This document shows, in pieces, positions 10,737 to 19,833 of a stretch of 64,000 nucleotides of DNA; position 1 is the stretch's first letter; every line of letters begins with the position of its first letter. Made by a program: the position numbers and the translations under genes. The notes below the pieces were generated by a model. The model was not told the origin of the DNA. It did no database searches and was given only the letters and a program-made list of their open reading frames with translations. This stretch comes from Streptomyces sp. NRRL S-1022 (GTDB lineage: Bacteria > Actinomycetota > Actinomycetes > Streptomycetales > Streptomycetaceae), in contig NZ_JOIU01000019.1 of the NCBI RefSeq assembly GCF_000720135.1, positions 253,303 through 317,302 on the forward strand, written 5' to 3'.

Positions 10737-12587
10737 TCAGTCGTCTTCGTTGTCGCCGAAGTCGGGGCGGACGTCCCGGGCGGCCATGATCTCGTCGTTG
10801 GAGGTCCCGGCGGCGACCATCGGCCAGACCATCGCGTCCTCGTGGACGATGAAGTCGATGACGACCGGGCGGTCGTTGATGGAGTTGGCCTCCTCGATGA
10901 CCTTGTCCAGGTCCTCCGGGCGCTCGCAGCGCAGGCCCACGCAGCCCATCGCCTCGGACAGCTTCACGAAGTCCGGCACGCGCGTGCCCTTGGCCTGCGG
11001 GTTGATGTCGTCCGGGCCGCTGTGCAGCACGGTGTTGGAGTAGCGCTGGTTGTAGAACAGGGTCTGCCACTGGCGGACCATCCCGAGGGCGCCGTTGTTG
11101 ATGACGGCGACCTTGATCGGGATGTTGTTCAGGGCGCAGGTGGTCAGTTCCTGATTGGTCATCTGGAAGCAGCCGTCGCCGTCGATCGCCCAGACCGTCC
11201 GGCCCGGCTGACCGGCCTTGGCGCCCATCGCGGCCGGGACCGCGTAGCCCATGGTCCCGGCGCCGCCGGAGTTGAGCCAGGTGGCGGGCTTGTCGTACTG
11301 GATGAAGTGCGCGGCCCACATCTGGTGCTGGCCGACGCCCGCCGCGAAGACCGTGCCCTCGGGGGCGAGCTGCCCGATGCGCTCGATGACCTGCTGCGGG
11401 GAGAGCGAGCCGTCGCTCGGCAGGTCGTAGCCGAGCGGGTAGGTCTGGCGCCACCGGTTCAGGTCGCTCCACCAGGCGCTGTAGTCGCCCTGGTGACCCT
11501 CGCTGTGCTCCTTCTGCACGGCCTGCACCAGGTCGGCGATGACCTCGCGGGCGTCGCCGACGATCGGCACGTCCGCGGCGCGGTTCTTGCCGATCTCGGC
11601 CGGGTCGATGTCCGCGTGGACGATCTTGGCGTAGGGGGCGAAGCTGTCCAGCTTGCCGGTGACGCGGTCGTCGAAGCGGGCGCCGAGGGCGACGATCAGG
11701 TCGGCCTTCTGCAGCGCGGTGACCGCGGCGACGCTGCCGTGCATGCCGGGCATGCCCAGGTGCTGCGGGTGGCTGTCGGGGAACGCGCCGAGCGCCATCA
11801 GGGTGGTGGTGACCGGCGCGCCGGTCAGCTCGGCGAGGACCTTCAGCTCGGCCGTGGCCTGCGCCTTGAGGACGCCGCCGCCCACGTAGAGGACGGGCCG
11901 CCGGGCGGCGGTGACGAGCTTGGCGGCCTCGCGGATCTGCTTGGCGTGCGGCTTGGTCACCGGGCGGTAGCCCGGCAGGTCCATCACCGGGGGCCAGGAG
12001 AAGGTGGTCTTCGCCTGGAGGGCGTCCTTGGCGATGTCCACCAGGACCGGGCCGGGGCGGCCGGTGGAGGCGATGTGGAACGCCTGCGCGATGACCCGCG
12101 GGATGTCCTCGGCCTTGGTGACGAGGAAGTTGTGCTTGGTGATCGGCATGGTGATGCCGACGATGTCCGCCTCCTGGAAGGCGTCCGTGCCGATCGCCTT
12201 GGAGGCGACCTGGCCGGTGATCGCGACCAGCGGCACCGAGTCCATGTGCGCGTCGGCGATCGGCGTCACCAGGTTGGTGGCGCCCGGGCCGCTCGTCGCC
12301 ATGCAGACGCCGACCTTGCCGGTGGCCTGCGCGTAGCCGGTGGCCGCGTGGCCGGCGCCCTGCTCGTGCCGGACCAGGACGTGCCGCACCCGGGTGGAGT
12401 CCATCAGCGGGTCGTAGGCCGGCAGGATCGCACCGCCCGGAATGCCGAATACCGTGTCCGCGCCGACCTCCTCAAGGGAGCGGATGAGGGACTGCGCACC
12501 CGTGACGTGCTCGACGGGGGCGGACTGCTGTCCTCCGGAACGGGGCCGCGGCTGCGGATGGTGGGCCCCGGTGGCCTGCTCGGTCAT
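10737..12587 (-). CDS. ilvB: Acetolactate synthase large (catalytic) subunit
   Basis: 616 residues from ATG 12587 ([10 protein letters not shown]), with GAGAAGAG 7 bases upstream; ATG 12593 (two residues longer) is nearly as good. It condenses two pyruvates, or pyruvate plus 2-ketobutyrate, using ThDP, FAD and Mg2+. Domains in order are the N-terminal ThDP-binding domain ([15 protein letters not shown], catalytic Glu in [14 protein letters not shown]), the central FAD domain, and the C-terminal ThDP domain with [12 protein letters not shown]...NN. It is preceded by a complete attenuator with leader peptide, and followed closely by ilvN. Confidence 0.96.
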   Translation of the reverse strand: MTEQATGAHHPQPRPRSGGQQSAPVEHVTGAQSLIRSLEEVGADTVFGIPGGAILPAYDPLMDSTRVRHVLVRHEQGAGHAATGYAQATGKVGVCMATSGPGATNLVTPIADAHMDSVPLVAITGQVASKAIGTDAFQEADIVGITMPITKHNFLVTKAEDIPRVIAQAFHIASTGRPGPVLVDIAKDALQAKTTFSWPPVMDLPGYRPVTKPHAKQIREAAKLVTAARRPVLYVGGGVLKAQATAELKVLAELTGAPVTTTLMALGAFPDSHPQHLGMPGMHGSVAAVTALQKADLIVALGARFDDRVTGKLDSFAPYAKIVHADIDPAEIGKNRAADVPIVGDAREVIADLVQAVQKEHSEGHQGDYSAWWSDLNRWRQTYPLGYDLPSDGSLSPQQVIERIGQLAPEGTVFAAGVGQHQMWAAHFIQYDKPATWLNSGGAGTMGYAVPAAMGAKAGQPGRTVWAIDGDGCFQMTNQELTTCALNNIPIKVAVINNGALGMVRQWQTLFYNQRYSNTVLHSGPDDINPQAKGTRVPDFVKLSEAMGCVGLRCERPEDLDKVIEEANSINDRPVVIDFIVHEDAMVWPMVAAGTSNDEIMAARDVRPDFGDNEDD

Positions 12588-12667
12588 CGGCATTCTCTTC
12601 TCGATGCTGAGGGTTTTTGCGAGGTTCGGGCGGAGTGGGAGCACTGCACGAAAGTCACTCGTGCAAC

Positions 12668-12701
12668 AAAAAACCCCTCGTGCCGGAAGGCAAGCGAGGG
12701 G
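12668..12701 (-). terminator. Attenuator terminator in the ilvB leader
   Basis: On the minus strand an 11-bp hairpin (CCCCTCG and TGCC arms with a 2-base bulge and TTCC loop, 12674-12701) is followed directly by TTTTTT (12668-12673). This U-run is rare in a genome whose terminators usually lack one. It lies between the leader peptide and ilvB, exactly where an attenuator should be. Confidence 0.88.
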
Positions 12702-12718
12702 AGCGCGCCGGTGAGGTC

Positions 12719-12755
12719 GCTGGGGATTCCGGATCGCCCTCCGGTGGGTCCCAGC
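12719..12755 (-). promoter_or_regulatory. Candidate pause/antiterminator hairpin of the ilv attenuator
   Basis: Immediately after the leader-peptide stop, GCTGGG (12750-12755, minus strand) can pair with CCCAGC (12719-12724). An inner CCGGAGGGCGATCCGG can also fold. This is in the place of the 1:2 or 2:3 stem in a classical attenuator. The exact mutually exclusive foldings are inferred. Confidence 0.45.
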
Positions 12756-12797
12756 TCAGCCGACGCGCTGTCCAAGTACGAGAATTCGGGTGCGCAT
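12756..12797 (-). CDS. ilvB leader peptide (MRTRILVLGQRVG)
   Basis: A 13-codon reading frame, ATG at 12797 to TGA at 12756, encodes MRTRILVLGQRVG with four consecutive branched-chain codons (Ile-Leu-Val-Leu) plus another Val. Known: ribosome stalling at such codons controls ilv attenuation, and similar short ilv leaders occur in actinobacteria. A run GGGGGGAGGG 9 bases upstream could act as ribosome site. Alternatively, part of it is the -10 box and the message is leaderless. It was identified by reading between ilvB and the upstream gene. Confidence 0.88.
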   Translation of the reverse strand: MRTRILVLGQRVG

Positions 12798-12804
12798 GGG
12801 ACTG

Positions 12805-12834
12805 ACCCTCCCCCCGGCACGCACCACGTGTCAA
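12805..12834 (-). promoter_or_regulatory. Candidate ilv promoter overlapping the upstream stop codon
   Basis: A perfect TTGACA -35 hexamer on the minus strand (12829-12834) includes the stop codon of the upstream GGDEF/EAL gene (12831-12833). After an 18-bp spacer lies GAGGGT (12805-12810), a weak -10 candidate. If used, transcription would start about at the leader-peptide ATG. Confidence 0.5.
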
Positions 12835-15800
12835 GTGGGTGGGACGGGCGTCTCAGAATGTGAGCGAAGGGCACTGCCGCCTCCGAAGACAGCGGGGACA
12901 CCCCCTGTGTACACCCCCGCCGCCTTCCCCGCGAAGGCCGGTTCGGCCGGGGCGTGCGGCACCGGATAGTGGCCGGATCCGAGCGCCCGGCGCAGCCGGT
13001 ACTCGTCCAGCGGACCGGCGAACGCCATGCCCTGGCCATGGGTGCAGCCCATCGCGCGCAGCGCCACCACCTGCTCGGGCAGGTCCACGCCCTCGGCGAC
13101 CGACTGGAGCCCGAGGTCCCCGGCGATCCGCAGCAGACCACTGGTGATCTTGTGCAGCCGCGCGGACTCGACCACGCCCTCGACCAGGTTGCGGTCGAGC
13201 TTGAGGATGTCCACGGGCAGCCGCCTGAGCGCCGTGATGGCCGCGTAGCCGCTGCCGAAGCCGTCCAGCGCGATCCGCACCCCGAGCCGGCTGAGTGCGG
13301 TCAGCCGCCGTTCCAGCTCGTCCAGCGGGACCCGCGGATCGGTGTCGGACAGCTCGACGACCAGCGCCCCGGGCGGCAGCCCGTGCCGGGTCAGCAGCCC
13401 CTCCACCGAGCCCAGCGGCGTCGAGCGGTCCAGCAGCCGGCGCGCGCTCATCCGCACCGCCACCGGTACGGCGACCCCGGTCGCGGCCCGCTCGGCCGCC
13501 TGCTGCACGGCCTCCTGGAGGATCCAGCGGTCCAGCTCGGCGGTCTTGTCTCCGTCCTCGGCCACCCGCAGGAACTCGGCGGGCGTGAACAGCACCCCCT
13601 GCGAGGAGCGCCAGCGCGCCTGCGCGCTGACCGCCGTGATCCGGCCGTTCTCCAGGCACACCACGGGCTGGTGCAGCAGCGCGAACTCGCCGTCGTGCAG
13701 TGCGGAACGCAGGCGCGTGGCCAGTTCCGCCTTGCGGACGACGTCCTGCTGCATCTGCGGCTTGTACAGCTCGACCCGGCCCTTTCCCGCCGACTTCGCG
13801 CGGTACATCGCCAGGTCGGCGTTGCGCAGCAACTCGCCCGCGCCGAGCCCGGGTTCGGCGAAGGCGACGCCGATGGAGGCGTTGACCCGGACATCGTTGC
13901 CGTCGATGGCGTAGGGCTGGGAGAGGGTCACCCTGAGCCGGTCGGCGAGCTCCACGATGTTCCGCTCCCGGGCGGCACGGTCGCGGGTGCCGTCCCCGAC
14001 GATCAGGGCCGCGAACTCGTCGCCGCCCAGCCGGGACGCGGTGTCGCCCTGCCGGACCGCGTCCTGGAGTCTGCGGGCGGCCTGGATGAGCAGCTCGTCC
14101 CCGGCCTGGTGGCCGATGGTGTCGTTGACGGCCTTGAAGCCGTCGAGGTCGATGAAGAGCACCGCCGTACCGCGCAGGGCGGCGCCCCGGTCGGTGGCCC
14201 GGCGGCCGGACAGGGCCTGCTGCACGCGCTTGGTGAACAGCGCGCGGTTGGGCAGGTCGGTCAGCGGGTCGTGCTCGGCGTTGTGCTGCAACTGCGCCTG
14301 GAGGCGCACTCTCTCGGTGACGTCCCGGCTGTTGAAGATCAGCCCGCCGTGGTGCCGGTTGACGGTCGACTCGACGTTGAGCCAGCCGCCGTCGCCGGAG
14401 CGGAACCTGCACTCGATGCGGGTGGTGGGCTCCTCCAGCGGGCTGGCGGCGAGGAAGCGGCGCACCTCGTGCACCACGCAGCCCAGGTCCTCCGGGTGGA
14501 TGAGCCCGGCCAGCTCGGTGCCCACCAGGTCCTCGGCGGGCCGGCCGTACACCCCGGCGGCGGCCGGGGAGACGTACCGCAGGATGCCGTTCGGCGCGGC
14601 GATCATGATGACGTCGCTGGAGCCCTGCACCAGGGACCGGAAGTGGTTCTCCGCCTGGGCCAGTTCCTGGGTGAGGGTGATGTTGTCCAGCAGCATGATG
14701 CCCTGCCGCATGACGAGCGCCAGCACCACGGCGCCCGCGGTGATCAGCACCACGTGGTCGGGCCTGCGCCCGTTGAGGACGTTGTACAGGATGCCCAGGG
14801 TGCACACGGCCGCGGCGAGGTACGGGGTGAGGGCGGCGAGCGAGCCGGTGAGCGGCCGGCCGGCCGGGTACCGGCTGTGCTCGCCGCCGGGTGCGGGCGG
14901 CAGCGGCGGGTGGTGGCCCACGCCGCGGTGGCCCGGCACGTGCTCGTGGACCACGCGCGTGTGCCCGTCCGCCGCGCGGGCCTGCCGCGCGCTCCCGCGC
15001 CGGGGGGCGGCCCAGGGGGCGTAGGCGAGCAGCAGCGAGCCGGCGAACCAGCCCGCGTCCAGCAGCTGCCCGGAGCGGTAGCTGCTGTGCAGCAGCGGCG
15101 AGGTGAACAGCGCGTCGCACATCACGGTCAGCGCGAGCGCGCCGATCGCGGTGTTCACCGCGGTGCGGTTGCCCGGGGCGCGGCGGAAGTGCAGCGCGAG
15201 GACCATGCTGACGAGCGCGATGTCGAGCAGCGGGTACGCCAGCGACAGCGCGGCGTGCGCCACGTTGGAGCCGTCGATCCGGGCCGCCTGGGCGAGCGCC
15301 AGGCTCCAGGACAGGGTGAGCAGCGAGCCGCCGATCAGCCAGGCGTCCAGGCCCAGGCAGATCCAGCCGGCCCGCGTCACCGGCCGCTTGGCCAGCACCA
15401 GCAGGCCCACGATGGCGGGCGGCGCGAAGCACAGGAAGAACAGGTCGGCGTAGCTGGGGCTGGGCACGGCCTGGCCCAGCACCACCTCGTACCATCCCCA
15501 GACCGCGTTGCCCAGCGCGGCCATGGTCGAGGAGAGGGCGAACAGCAGCCAGGCCGAGCGGAAGCGCACGCGCCGGCTGCGGGCGTACAGGAAGCAGGAG
15601 ACGGCGGCGGTGCCGGCCGCGGCGCTCAGGCCGAAGTCGCCCATGATGAGCGCGACTTCGTTCGTGCCCCAGTCGAACGCGGCTCCGCCGGCGTAGGCCG
15701 CGCAGATCAGGGCGAGGACGAGCTGCTCCAGCAGCCGGTTGCCGTCGGTGCCGATCCGGCGGCGAGGCGGTGGCGCCTCGTGCGGGTGCGGTGCGCGCAC

Positions 15801-16028
15801 CGCACCGTCGAGGGTGGTCGTCGCGGAGGGCGGGGCGCTCACCGGGGCCTCCCGGTCTGCGCCGCTCCCGGGGCCCGACGGTCCCGGTGCGCTGGGTGCG
15901 CATGCCTGCGGCGGCCGCTGTGCCTGCGCTGGTGATGGCTGTGGTGACTGGTGTGATGACCGCGTCTGCGCGCGGCCGTGCGCCAGGGTCGCCGCCGGCG
16001 GCTCCGCCGCGTCGGATCGTTCGTCCAT
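12831..16028 (-). CDS. Membrane PAS-GGDEF-EAL protein with degenerate EAL domain
   Basis: 1065 residues from ATG 16028; GTG 16058 is an in-frame alternative, and neither has a clear ribosome site. Order: Pro/Ala-rich head, about ten hydrophobic segments, PAS domain (FRSLVQGSSDVIMIAAPNGILRYVS-like region), GGDEF, EAL. The GGDEF site is intact (GGDEF, bases 14013-14027) with an RxxD inhibitory site (RQGD) five residues before it. The EAL domain has SAQARW in place of EALxRW (13611-13628) and LDGFGSGY in place of DDFGTGY. Inferred: an active, product-inhibited diguanylate cyclase with a non-catalytic EAL. It resembles S. coelicolor CdgF by neighbourhood. Confidence 0.88.
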   Translation of the reverse strand: MDERSDAAEPPAATLAHGRAQTRSSHQSPQPSPAQAQRPPQACAPSAPGPSGPGSGADREAPVSAPPSATTTLDGAVRAPHPHEAPPPRRRIGTDGNRLLEQLVLALICAAYAGGAAFDWGTNEVALIMGDFGLSAAAGTAAVSCFLYARSRRVRFRSAWLLFALSSTMAALGNAVWGWYEVVLGQAVPSPSYADLFFLCFAPPAIVGLLVLAKRPVTRAGWICLGLDAWLIGGSLLTLSWSLALAQAARIDGSNVAHAALSLAYPLLDIALVSMVLALHFRRAPGNRTAVNTAIGALALTVMCDALFTSPLLHSSYRSGQLLDAGWFAGSLLLAYAPWAAPRRGSARQARAADGHTRVVHEHVPGHRGVGHHPPLPPAPGGEHSRYPAGRPLTGSLAALTPYLAAAVCTLGILYNVLNGRRPDHVVLITAGAVVLALVMRQGIMLLDNITLTQELAQAENHFRSLVQGSSDVIMIAAPNGILRYVSPAAAGVYGRPAEDLVGTELAGLIHPEDLGCVVHEVRRFLAASPLEEPTTRIECRFRSGDGGWLNVESTVNRHHGGLIFNSRDVTERVRLQAQLQHNAEHDPLTDLPNRALFTKRVQQALSGRRATDRGAALRGTAVLFIDLDGFKAVNDTIGHQAGDELLIQAARRLQDAVRQGDTASRLGGDEFAALIVGDGTRDRAARERNIVELADRLRVTLSQPYAIDGNDVRVNASIGVAFAEPGLGAGELLRNADLAMYRAKSAGKGRVELYKPQMQQDVVRKAELATRLRSALHDGEFALLHQPVVCLENGRITAVSAQARWRSSQGVLFTPAEFLRVAEDGDKTAELDRWILQEAVQQAAERAATGVAVPVAVRMSARRLLDRSTPLGSVEGLLTRHGLPPGALVVELSDTDPRVPLDELERRLTALSRLGVRIALDGFGSGYAAITALRRLPVDILKLDRNLVEGVVESARLHKITSGLLRIAGDLGLQSVAEGVDLPEQVVALRAMGCTHGQGMAFAGPLDEYRLRRALGSGHYPVPHAPAEPAFAGKAAGVYTGGVPAVFGGGSALRSHSETPVPPT

Positions 16029-16228
16029 AGGCCGTGCATCGCCCGTCGCCCCCCTCACAAATCTGAAATGTCCATCCCCGGCGCCGAACGGTCAGCGGCG
16101 CAGCCCCTGTCGGGACGATACACCAGGATCGTCACTCAGGGACATAGCGTCTCTACGCTCCGTGACGATCACCGGGAGCGCGGGCACGGGCCGCGTCCGG
16201 AAGGTTGCGGAGGGTGCCGGAAGCGGGG

Positions 16229-17206
16229 TCAGCGCCCGGTATCTCCCGCCGTTCCTTGCCCGGTCGTAAGGATCACGTTGCGCAGCGGCTCCTGGTTCAC
16301 GTACCGGGTCAACTGGTCCACGACGAGTCGTTTGGCACGGGGCAGGAAGGCCGACGACGGGCCGCCGACATGCGGGCTGATCAGCACTCCCGGCGCCTGC
16401 CACAGGGGATGGCCGGGGGGCAGCGGCTCGGGATCCGTGACGTCCAGGGCGGCCTTGATCCGCCCCCGCTCCAGCTCGGCGAGGAGCGCCTCGGTGTCCA
16501 CGACGGCTCCGCGCGCGACGTTCACGAGCAGCGCGCCGTCCTTCATCCGGCCCAGGAAGCCGGCGTCGACGAGGCCCCTGGTGGTGTCCGTGAGCGGGGT
16601 GCAGAGGATCACGACGTCCGCCTCGGGGAGCAGTGAGAGCACATCGGTGATCGGGTGCACAAGACCGCGCGCCGTGGTGCGCTGGGAGCGCGCGATGCGC
16701 GCCACCCGCGCCACCTCGAAGGGTGCGAGCCGGTCCTCGATGGCGGCACCGATCGCGCCGTAACCGACGATCAGCACGTTCTTGTCGGCGAGGGCCGGTT
16801 GGAAACCGCCCACCCAGCGCTCCTCCTGCTGGGCACGGACGAACTCGGGGATGCCGCGCAGCGCGGCGAGGGTCAGCGTGAGCGCCAGCTCGGCCGTGCT
16901 CGTCTCGTGCACCCCGCGCGCGTTGCACAGCCGCACGCCCGGCGGGATCACCGACAGCCGGTCGGTGATGTCGTCGACGCCCGCGGTGAGCGTCTGGATC
17001 ACCCGGACGTTCGTCAGGTGCTCCAGCGGACCGACCCTGACCGACAGCCGCTTCATGTACGGCACGACGTACACGGCGCACTCCGCGGGGTCGCCGGGAA
17101 ACGGCTGGTCACCGTCGTCGCCGCCGTCCCAGAACAGGTACCGGGGCCCCGCGGGCAGCCCCTCGATCTCCTCGGGCGGAATGGGAAGCCACACCTGTGA
17201 AGTCAT
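16229..17206 (-). CDS. D-isomer-specific 2-hydroxyacid dehydrogenase
   Basis: 325 residues. The NAD-binding motif is VLIVGYGAIGAAIEDRL at about residues 140-155. The active-site signatures are VNVARGAVVDTEALLAEL and a catalytic His in SPHVGGPS near the C-terminus. This is the GhrA/phosphoglycerate-dehydrogenase-like superfamily, and the substrate (glyoxylate, hydroxypyruvate or another 2-oxoacid) cannot be told. The ATG at 17206 is divergent from an aldo/keto reductase. The 170-200 bp behind it, towards the GGDEF/EAL gene, shows no further gene. Confidence 0.88.
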   Translation of the reverse strand: MTSQVWLPIPPEEIEGLPAGPRYLFWDGGDDGDQPFPGDPAECAVYVVPYMKRLSVRVGPLEHLTNVRVIQTLTAGVDDITDRLSVIPPGVRLCNARGVHETSTAELALTLTLAALRGIPEFVRAQQEERWVGGFQPALADKNVLIVGYGAIGAAIEDRLAPFEVARVARIARSQRTTARGLVHPITDVLSLLPEADVVILCTPLTDTTRGLVDAGFLGRMKDGALLVNVARGAVVDTEALLAELERGRIKAALDVTDPEPLPPGHPLWQAPGVLISPHVGGPSSAFLPRAKRLVVDQLTRYVNQEPLRNVILTTGQGTAGDTGR

Positions 17207-17281
17207 GCCGGGAGGCTATGTCAGGTACGCGCCCGTGCAGAGGTTAGGTTGGGGGCCGGGCAGAGGGAGGTTCACGAGCAG

Positions 17282-18280
17282 GTGGAGCGCAGGACGATCG
17301 GCGCGGGGGGACTCGCGGTGGGGGCCGTCGGACTCGGGTGCATGCCGATGAGCTGGGCGTACAGCGGATCGCGGCAGCGGGGTGACGAGTCGCTCAGAAC
17401 CGTGCACCGGGCGCTGGACCTGGGCTCCGACCTCCTGGACACCGCCGACATGTACGGCCCGTTCACCAACGAGCTGCTGCTGGGCCGGGTACTGAAGGAG
17501 CGGCGCCGGGACGCCTTCGTGTCCACGAAGGTGGGGCTGCTGGTGGGCGAGCAGCACATCGTGGCCAACGGCCGCCCCGGCTATGTGCGGCGGGCGTGCG
17601 ACGCCTCGCTGCGGCGGCTGCAGACGGACGTGATCGACCTGTACCAGCTGCACCGGGCCGACCCGGAGGTGCCCGTCGAGGAGACCTGGGGCGCGATGGC
17701 GGACCTGGTGCGGGCCGGGAAGGTGCGGGCGCTGGGTCTGTGCGCGGTGGGGGCGCGCGGCGGGCGCCGCACCGGCACCGGCCTGTACGACGCGACGCTG
17801 CGCCAGTTGCAGCGGGTCCAGCAGGTGTTCCCGGTGAGCGCGGTGCAGGCGGAGCTGTCGGTGTGGTCGCCGGAGGCGCTGCGGGCGCTGCTGCCGTGGT
17901 GCGAGGCGCGCGGGGTGGGCTTCCTGGCGGCGATGCCGCTGGGCAACGGTTTCCTGACCGGCACGCTGACGCCGGGCGAAGGCTTCGAACCGGACGACGT
18001 GCGCGCCCGGCATCCCCGGTTCACCGCGGAGATGATGGCGGCCAACCAGCCGATCGTCGCGGGCCTGCGGCGCATCGCCCGCCGGCACGGCGAGGAGGTC
18101 ACCCCGGCCCAGGTGGCGCTGGCCTGGGTGCTGGCGCAGGGCCGTCATGTGGTCGCGCTGCCGGGCACCAAACGGGAGCGCTGGGCGGCGCAGAACGCGG
18201 CGGCCGCCGGGCTGCGGCTGACCGCGCAGGACCTGGCGGAGGTGTCCCGGCTGCCGGCCGCGCAGGGGTCGTGGGACTGA
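17282..18280 (+). CDS. Aldo/keto reductase
   Basis: 332 residues from GTG 17282, which follows GAGGGAGG; the frame extends further upstream but that part looks non-coding. It is a TIM-barrel NADPH reductase. Catalytic residues are visible: Asp in LLDTADMYGP, Tyr in the same segment, Lys in FVSTKVG, His in LYQLHRADPEVP. The C-terminus has the cofactor-binding loop VALPGTKRERWAAQNAAAA. It resembles the YakC/AKR13 group. The substrate is unknown. A PQQ-type sugar dehydrogenase gene follows on the same strand 117 bp later. Confidence 0.9.
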   Translation: MERRTIGAGGLAVGAVGLGCMPMSWAYSGSRQRGDESLRTVHRALDLGSDLLDTADMYGPFTNELLLGRVLKERRRDAFVSTKVGLLVGEQHIVANGRPGYVRRACDASLRRLQTDVIDLYQLHRADPEVPVEETWGAMADLVRAGKVRALGLCAVGARGGRRTGTGLYDATLRQLQRVQQVFPVSAVQAELSVWSPEALRALLPWCEARGVGFLAAMPLGNGFLTGTLTPGEGFEPDDVRARHPRFTAEMMAANQPIVAGLRRIARRHGEEVTPAQVALAWVLAQGRHVVALPGTKRERWAAQNAAAAGLRLTAQDLAEVSRLPAAQGSWD

Positions 18281-18397
18281 GGTTCCCCCGATCGGTTGCC
18301 GGGGACCGGGAACCCGGGAGGGCCCGGGCGGTGTTGGACAAGGAGAGCGACAGCGAGAGCGTGCCGTTCGGACCGCCGCGTCGAAGGGACCAGGATC

Positions 18398-19555
18398 GTG
18401 CAACGTGGAGCCGTGACGGCCGTGCTGGCCGCGGCCGCCCTGATGCTGACGGCCGGCTGCTCCTCCGGCGGGCAGGGCCGGCCGGAGTGGGCCGGGCGCA
18501 CGGCGGAGGGGACGGCTCCGGGCGCCTCCTCCCCGCGGGCCACCGAGTCCGTACCACCGGCCGAGGGCTCGGTGCGGGTGCTGCGCACGGTGGCCGGGGG
18601 CCTGAGGACGCCGTGGGGACTGGCCGCACTGCCCGGCGGCGGGCTGCTGGTGTCGTCCCGAAACGAGGGCACGATCAGCCGGATCGACACCAGGACCGGC
18701 CGGACCACCGTACTGGGCACGGTCTCCGGGGTCTCCCCGGCCGGCGAGGGCGGCCTGCTGGGCATCGCCCTCTCCCCCGGCTATGCCTCGGACCACATGG
18801 TCTACGCCTACTTCACCTCGGCCTCGGACAACCGCATCGTGCGCATGCGCTACGACGAGCGGAAGCCGGCCGGTGAGCAACTGAGCGCTCCGGACACGGT
18901 GTTCAAGGGCATCCCGAAAGGCCTCATCCACAACGGCGGCCGGATCGCGTTCGGTCCGGACGGCATGCTGTACGCCGGCACCGGCGAGAGCGGGCGGAAG
19001 GGGCTGGCGCAGGACAGGAAGTCGCTGGGCGGCAAGATCCTGCGGCTGACCCCGGACGGCGAACCGGCGCCGGGCAACCCGTTCCCCGGCTCGCCGGTGT
19101 ACTCCTACGGCCACCGGAACGTGCAGGGCCTGGCCTGGGACGGCCGGCAGCGGCTGTTCGCCTCGGAGTTCGGCCAGGACACCTGGGACGAGCTGAACGC
19201 GATCAAGCCGGGCGGGAACTACGGCTGGCCGCGGGCCGAGGGCAGGTCCTCCGACCCCTCGTTCCAGAACCCGGTGGCCCAGTGGCCCACCGACGACGCC
19301 TCCCCCAGCGGCATCGCCTGCGTGCGCGGCGTGATCTGGATGGCCGGCCTGAAGGGCGAGCGGCTGTGGCGCGTCCCGTTGAACGGCACGTCGGCCTCGG
19401 CCGCCCCGCAGGCGTTCCTCACCGGCGCCTACGGCCGCCTGCGTACGGTCGTCGCGGCGGGCGGCGACAGGCTCTGGCTGGTGACGAGCAACACGGACGG
19501 CCGGGGCCACCCGCGGAAGGGGGACGACCGGGTGCTGGAGCTGCGGGTGCGGTAG
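18398..19555 (+). CDS. PQQ-dependent sugar dehydrogenase-like lipoprotein
   Basis: 385 residues from GTG 18398, which has AAGGGACCAGG upstream and places a signal peptide at the start. The lipobox LTAGC puts the acylated Cys at residue 21, so the protein is anchored outside the membrane. The rest is a six-bladed propeller of the glucose/sorbosone dehydrogenase family: GLRTPWGLAALPGGGLLVSSR, GEGGLLGIALSPGYA, YGHRNVQGLAWD and the FGQDTWDELNAIKPGGNYGWP signature. Whether it binds PQQ, and which sugar it oxidises, cannot be told. Confidence 0.9.
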   Translation: MQRGAVTAVLAAAALMLTAGCSSGGQGRPEWAGRTAEGTAPGASSPRATESVPPAEGSVRVLRTVAGGLRTPWGLAALPGGGLLVSSRNEGTISRIDTRTGRTTVLGTVSGVSPAGEGGLLGIALSPGYASDHMVYAYFTSASDNRIVRMRYDERKPAGEQLSAPDTVFKGIPKGLIHNGGRIAFGPDGMLYAGTGESGRKGLAQDRKSLGGKILRLTPDGEPAPGNPFPGSPVYSYGHRNVQGLAWDGRQRLFASEFGQDTWDELNAIKPGGNYGWPRAEGRSSDPSFQNPVAQWPTDDASPSGIACVRGVIWMAGLKGERLWRVPLNGTSASAAPQAFLTGAYGRLRTVVAAGGDRLWLVTSNTDGRGHPRKGDDRVLELRVR

Positions 19556-19571
19556 CCCCGGCCGCTCCGGC

Positions 19572-19796
19572 TCACTCCGGTTCCGGGTCGGCGGGCCGTT
19601 CCTCCGGGCCGGTCCGGCCGTCTTCCGGGCCGGCCGGGGCCGCCAGGCGTATCACCGCCTTGCCGGAGGCGAGGTCTATCGGGCCGCGGCCGGGGTCGTT
19701 GTCGCCCACGTCCTCGCGGGTCAGTTCCTGTCGTTTCTGTTCGTCCCTGGTGTGTTTGCGGCCGGGTGCGAACAGTTCCTCGAACGCGTTGAACAC
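19572..19796 (-). CDS. Small DUF6191-type protein
   Basis: 74 residues from GTG 19796, preceded by GAGGGGGAGCC. The sequence MFNAFEELFAPGRKHTRDEQ, followed by GDNDPGRGPIDLASGKAVIR, matches the small DUF6191 proteins that are common in Streptomyces. Soluble, charged, with a Pro/Glu-rich tail. Function unknown. It sits between the sugar dehydrogenase (convergent) and a LuxR-family regulator upstream on the same strand. Confidence 0.75.
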   Translation of the reverse strand: MFNAFEELFAPGRKHTRDEQKRQELTREDVGDNDPGRGPIDLASGKAVIRLAAPAGPEDGRTGPEERPADPEPE

Positions 19797-19833
19797 GGCT
19801 CCCCCTCACTGCCGGTTTTCTTCAGCGTAGGTC

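Noticed and set aside
12954..15935. Long plus-strand frame opposite the GGDEF-EAL gene
   Set aside because: Shadow: low-complexity Gly/Gln/Val/Arg translation with no domain, opposite an intact GGDEF protein.
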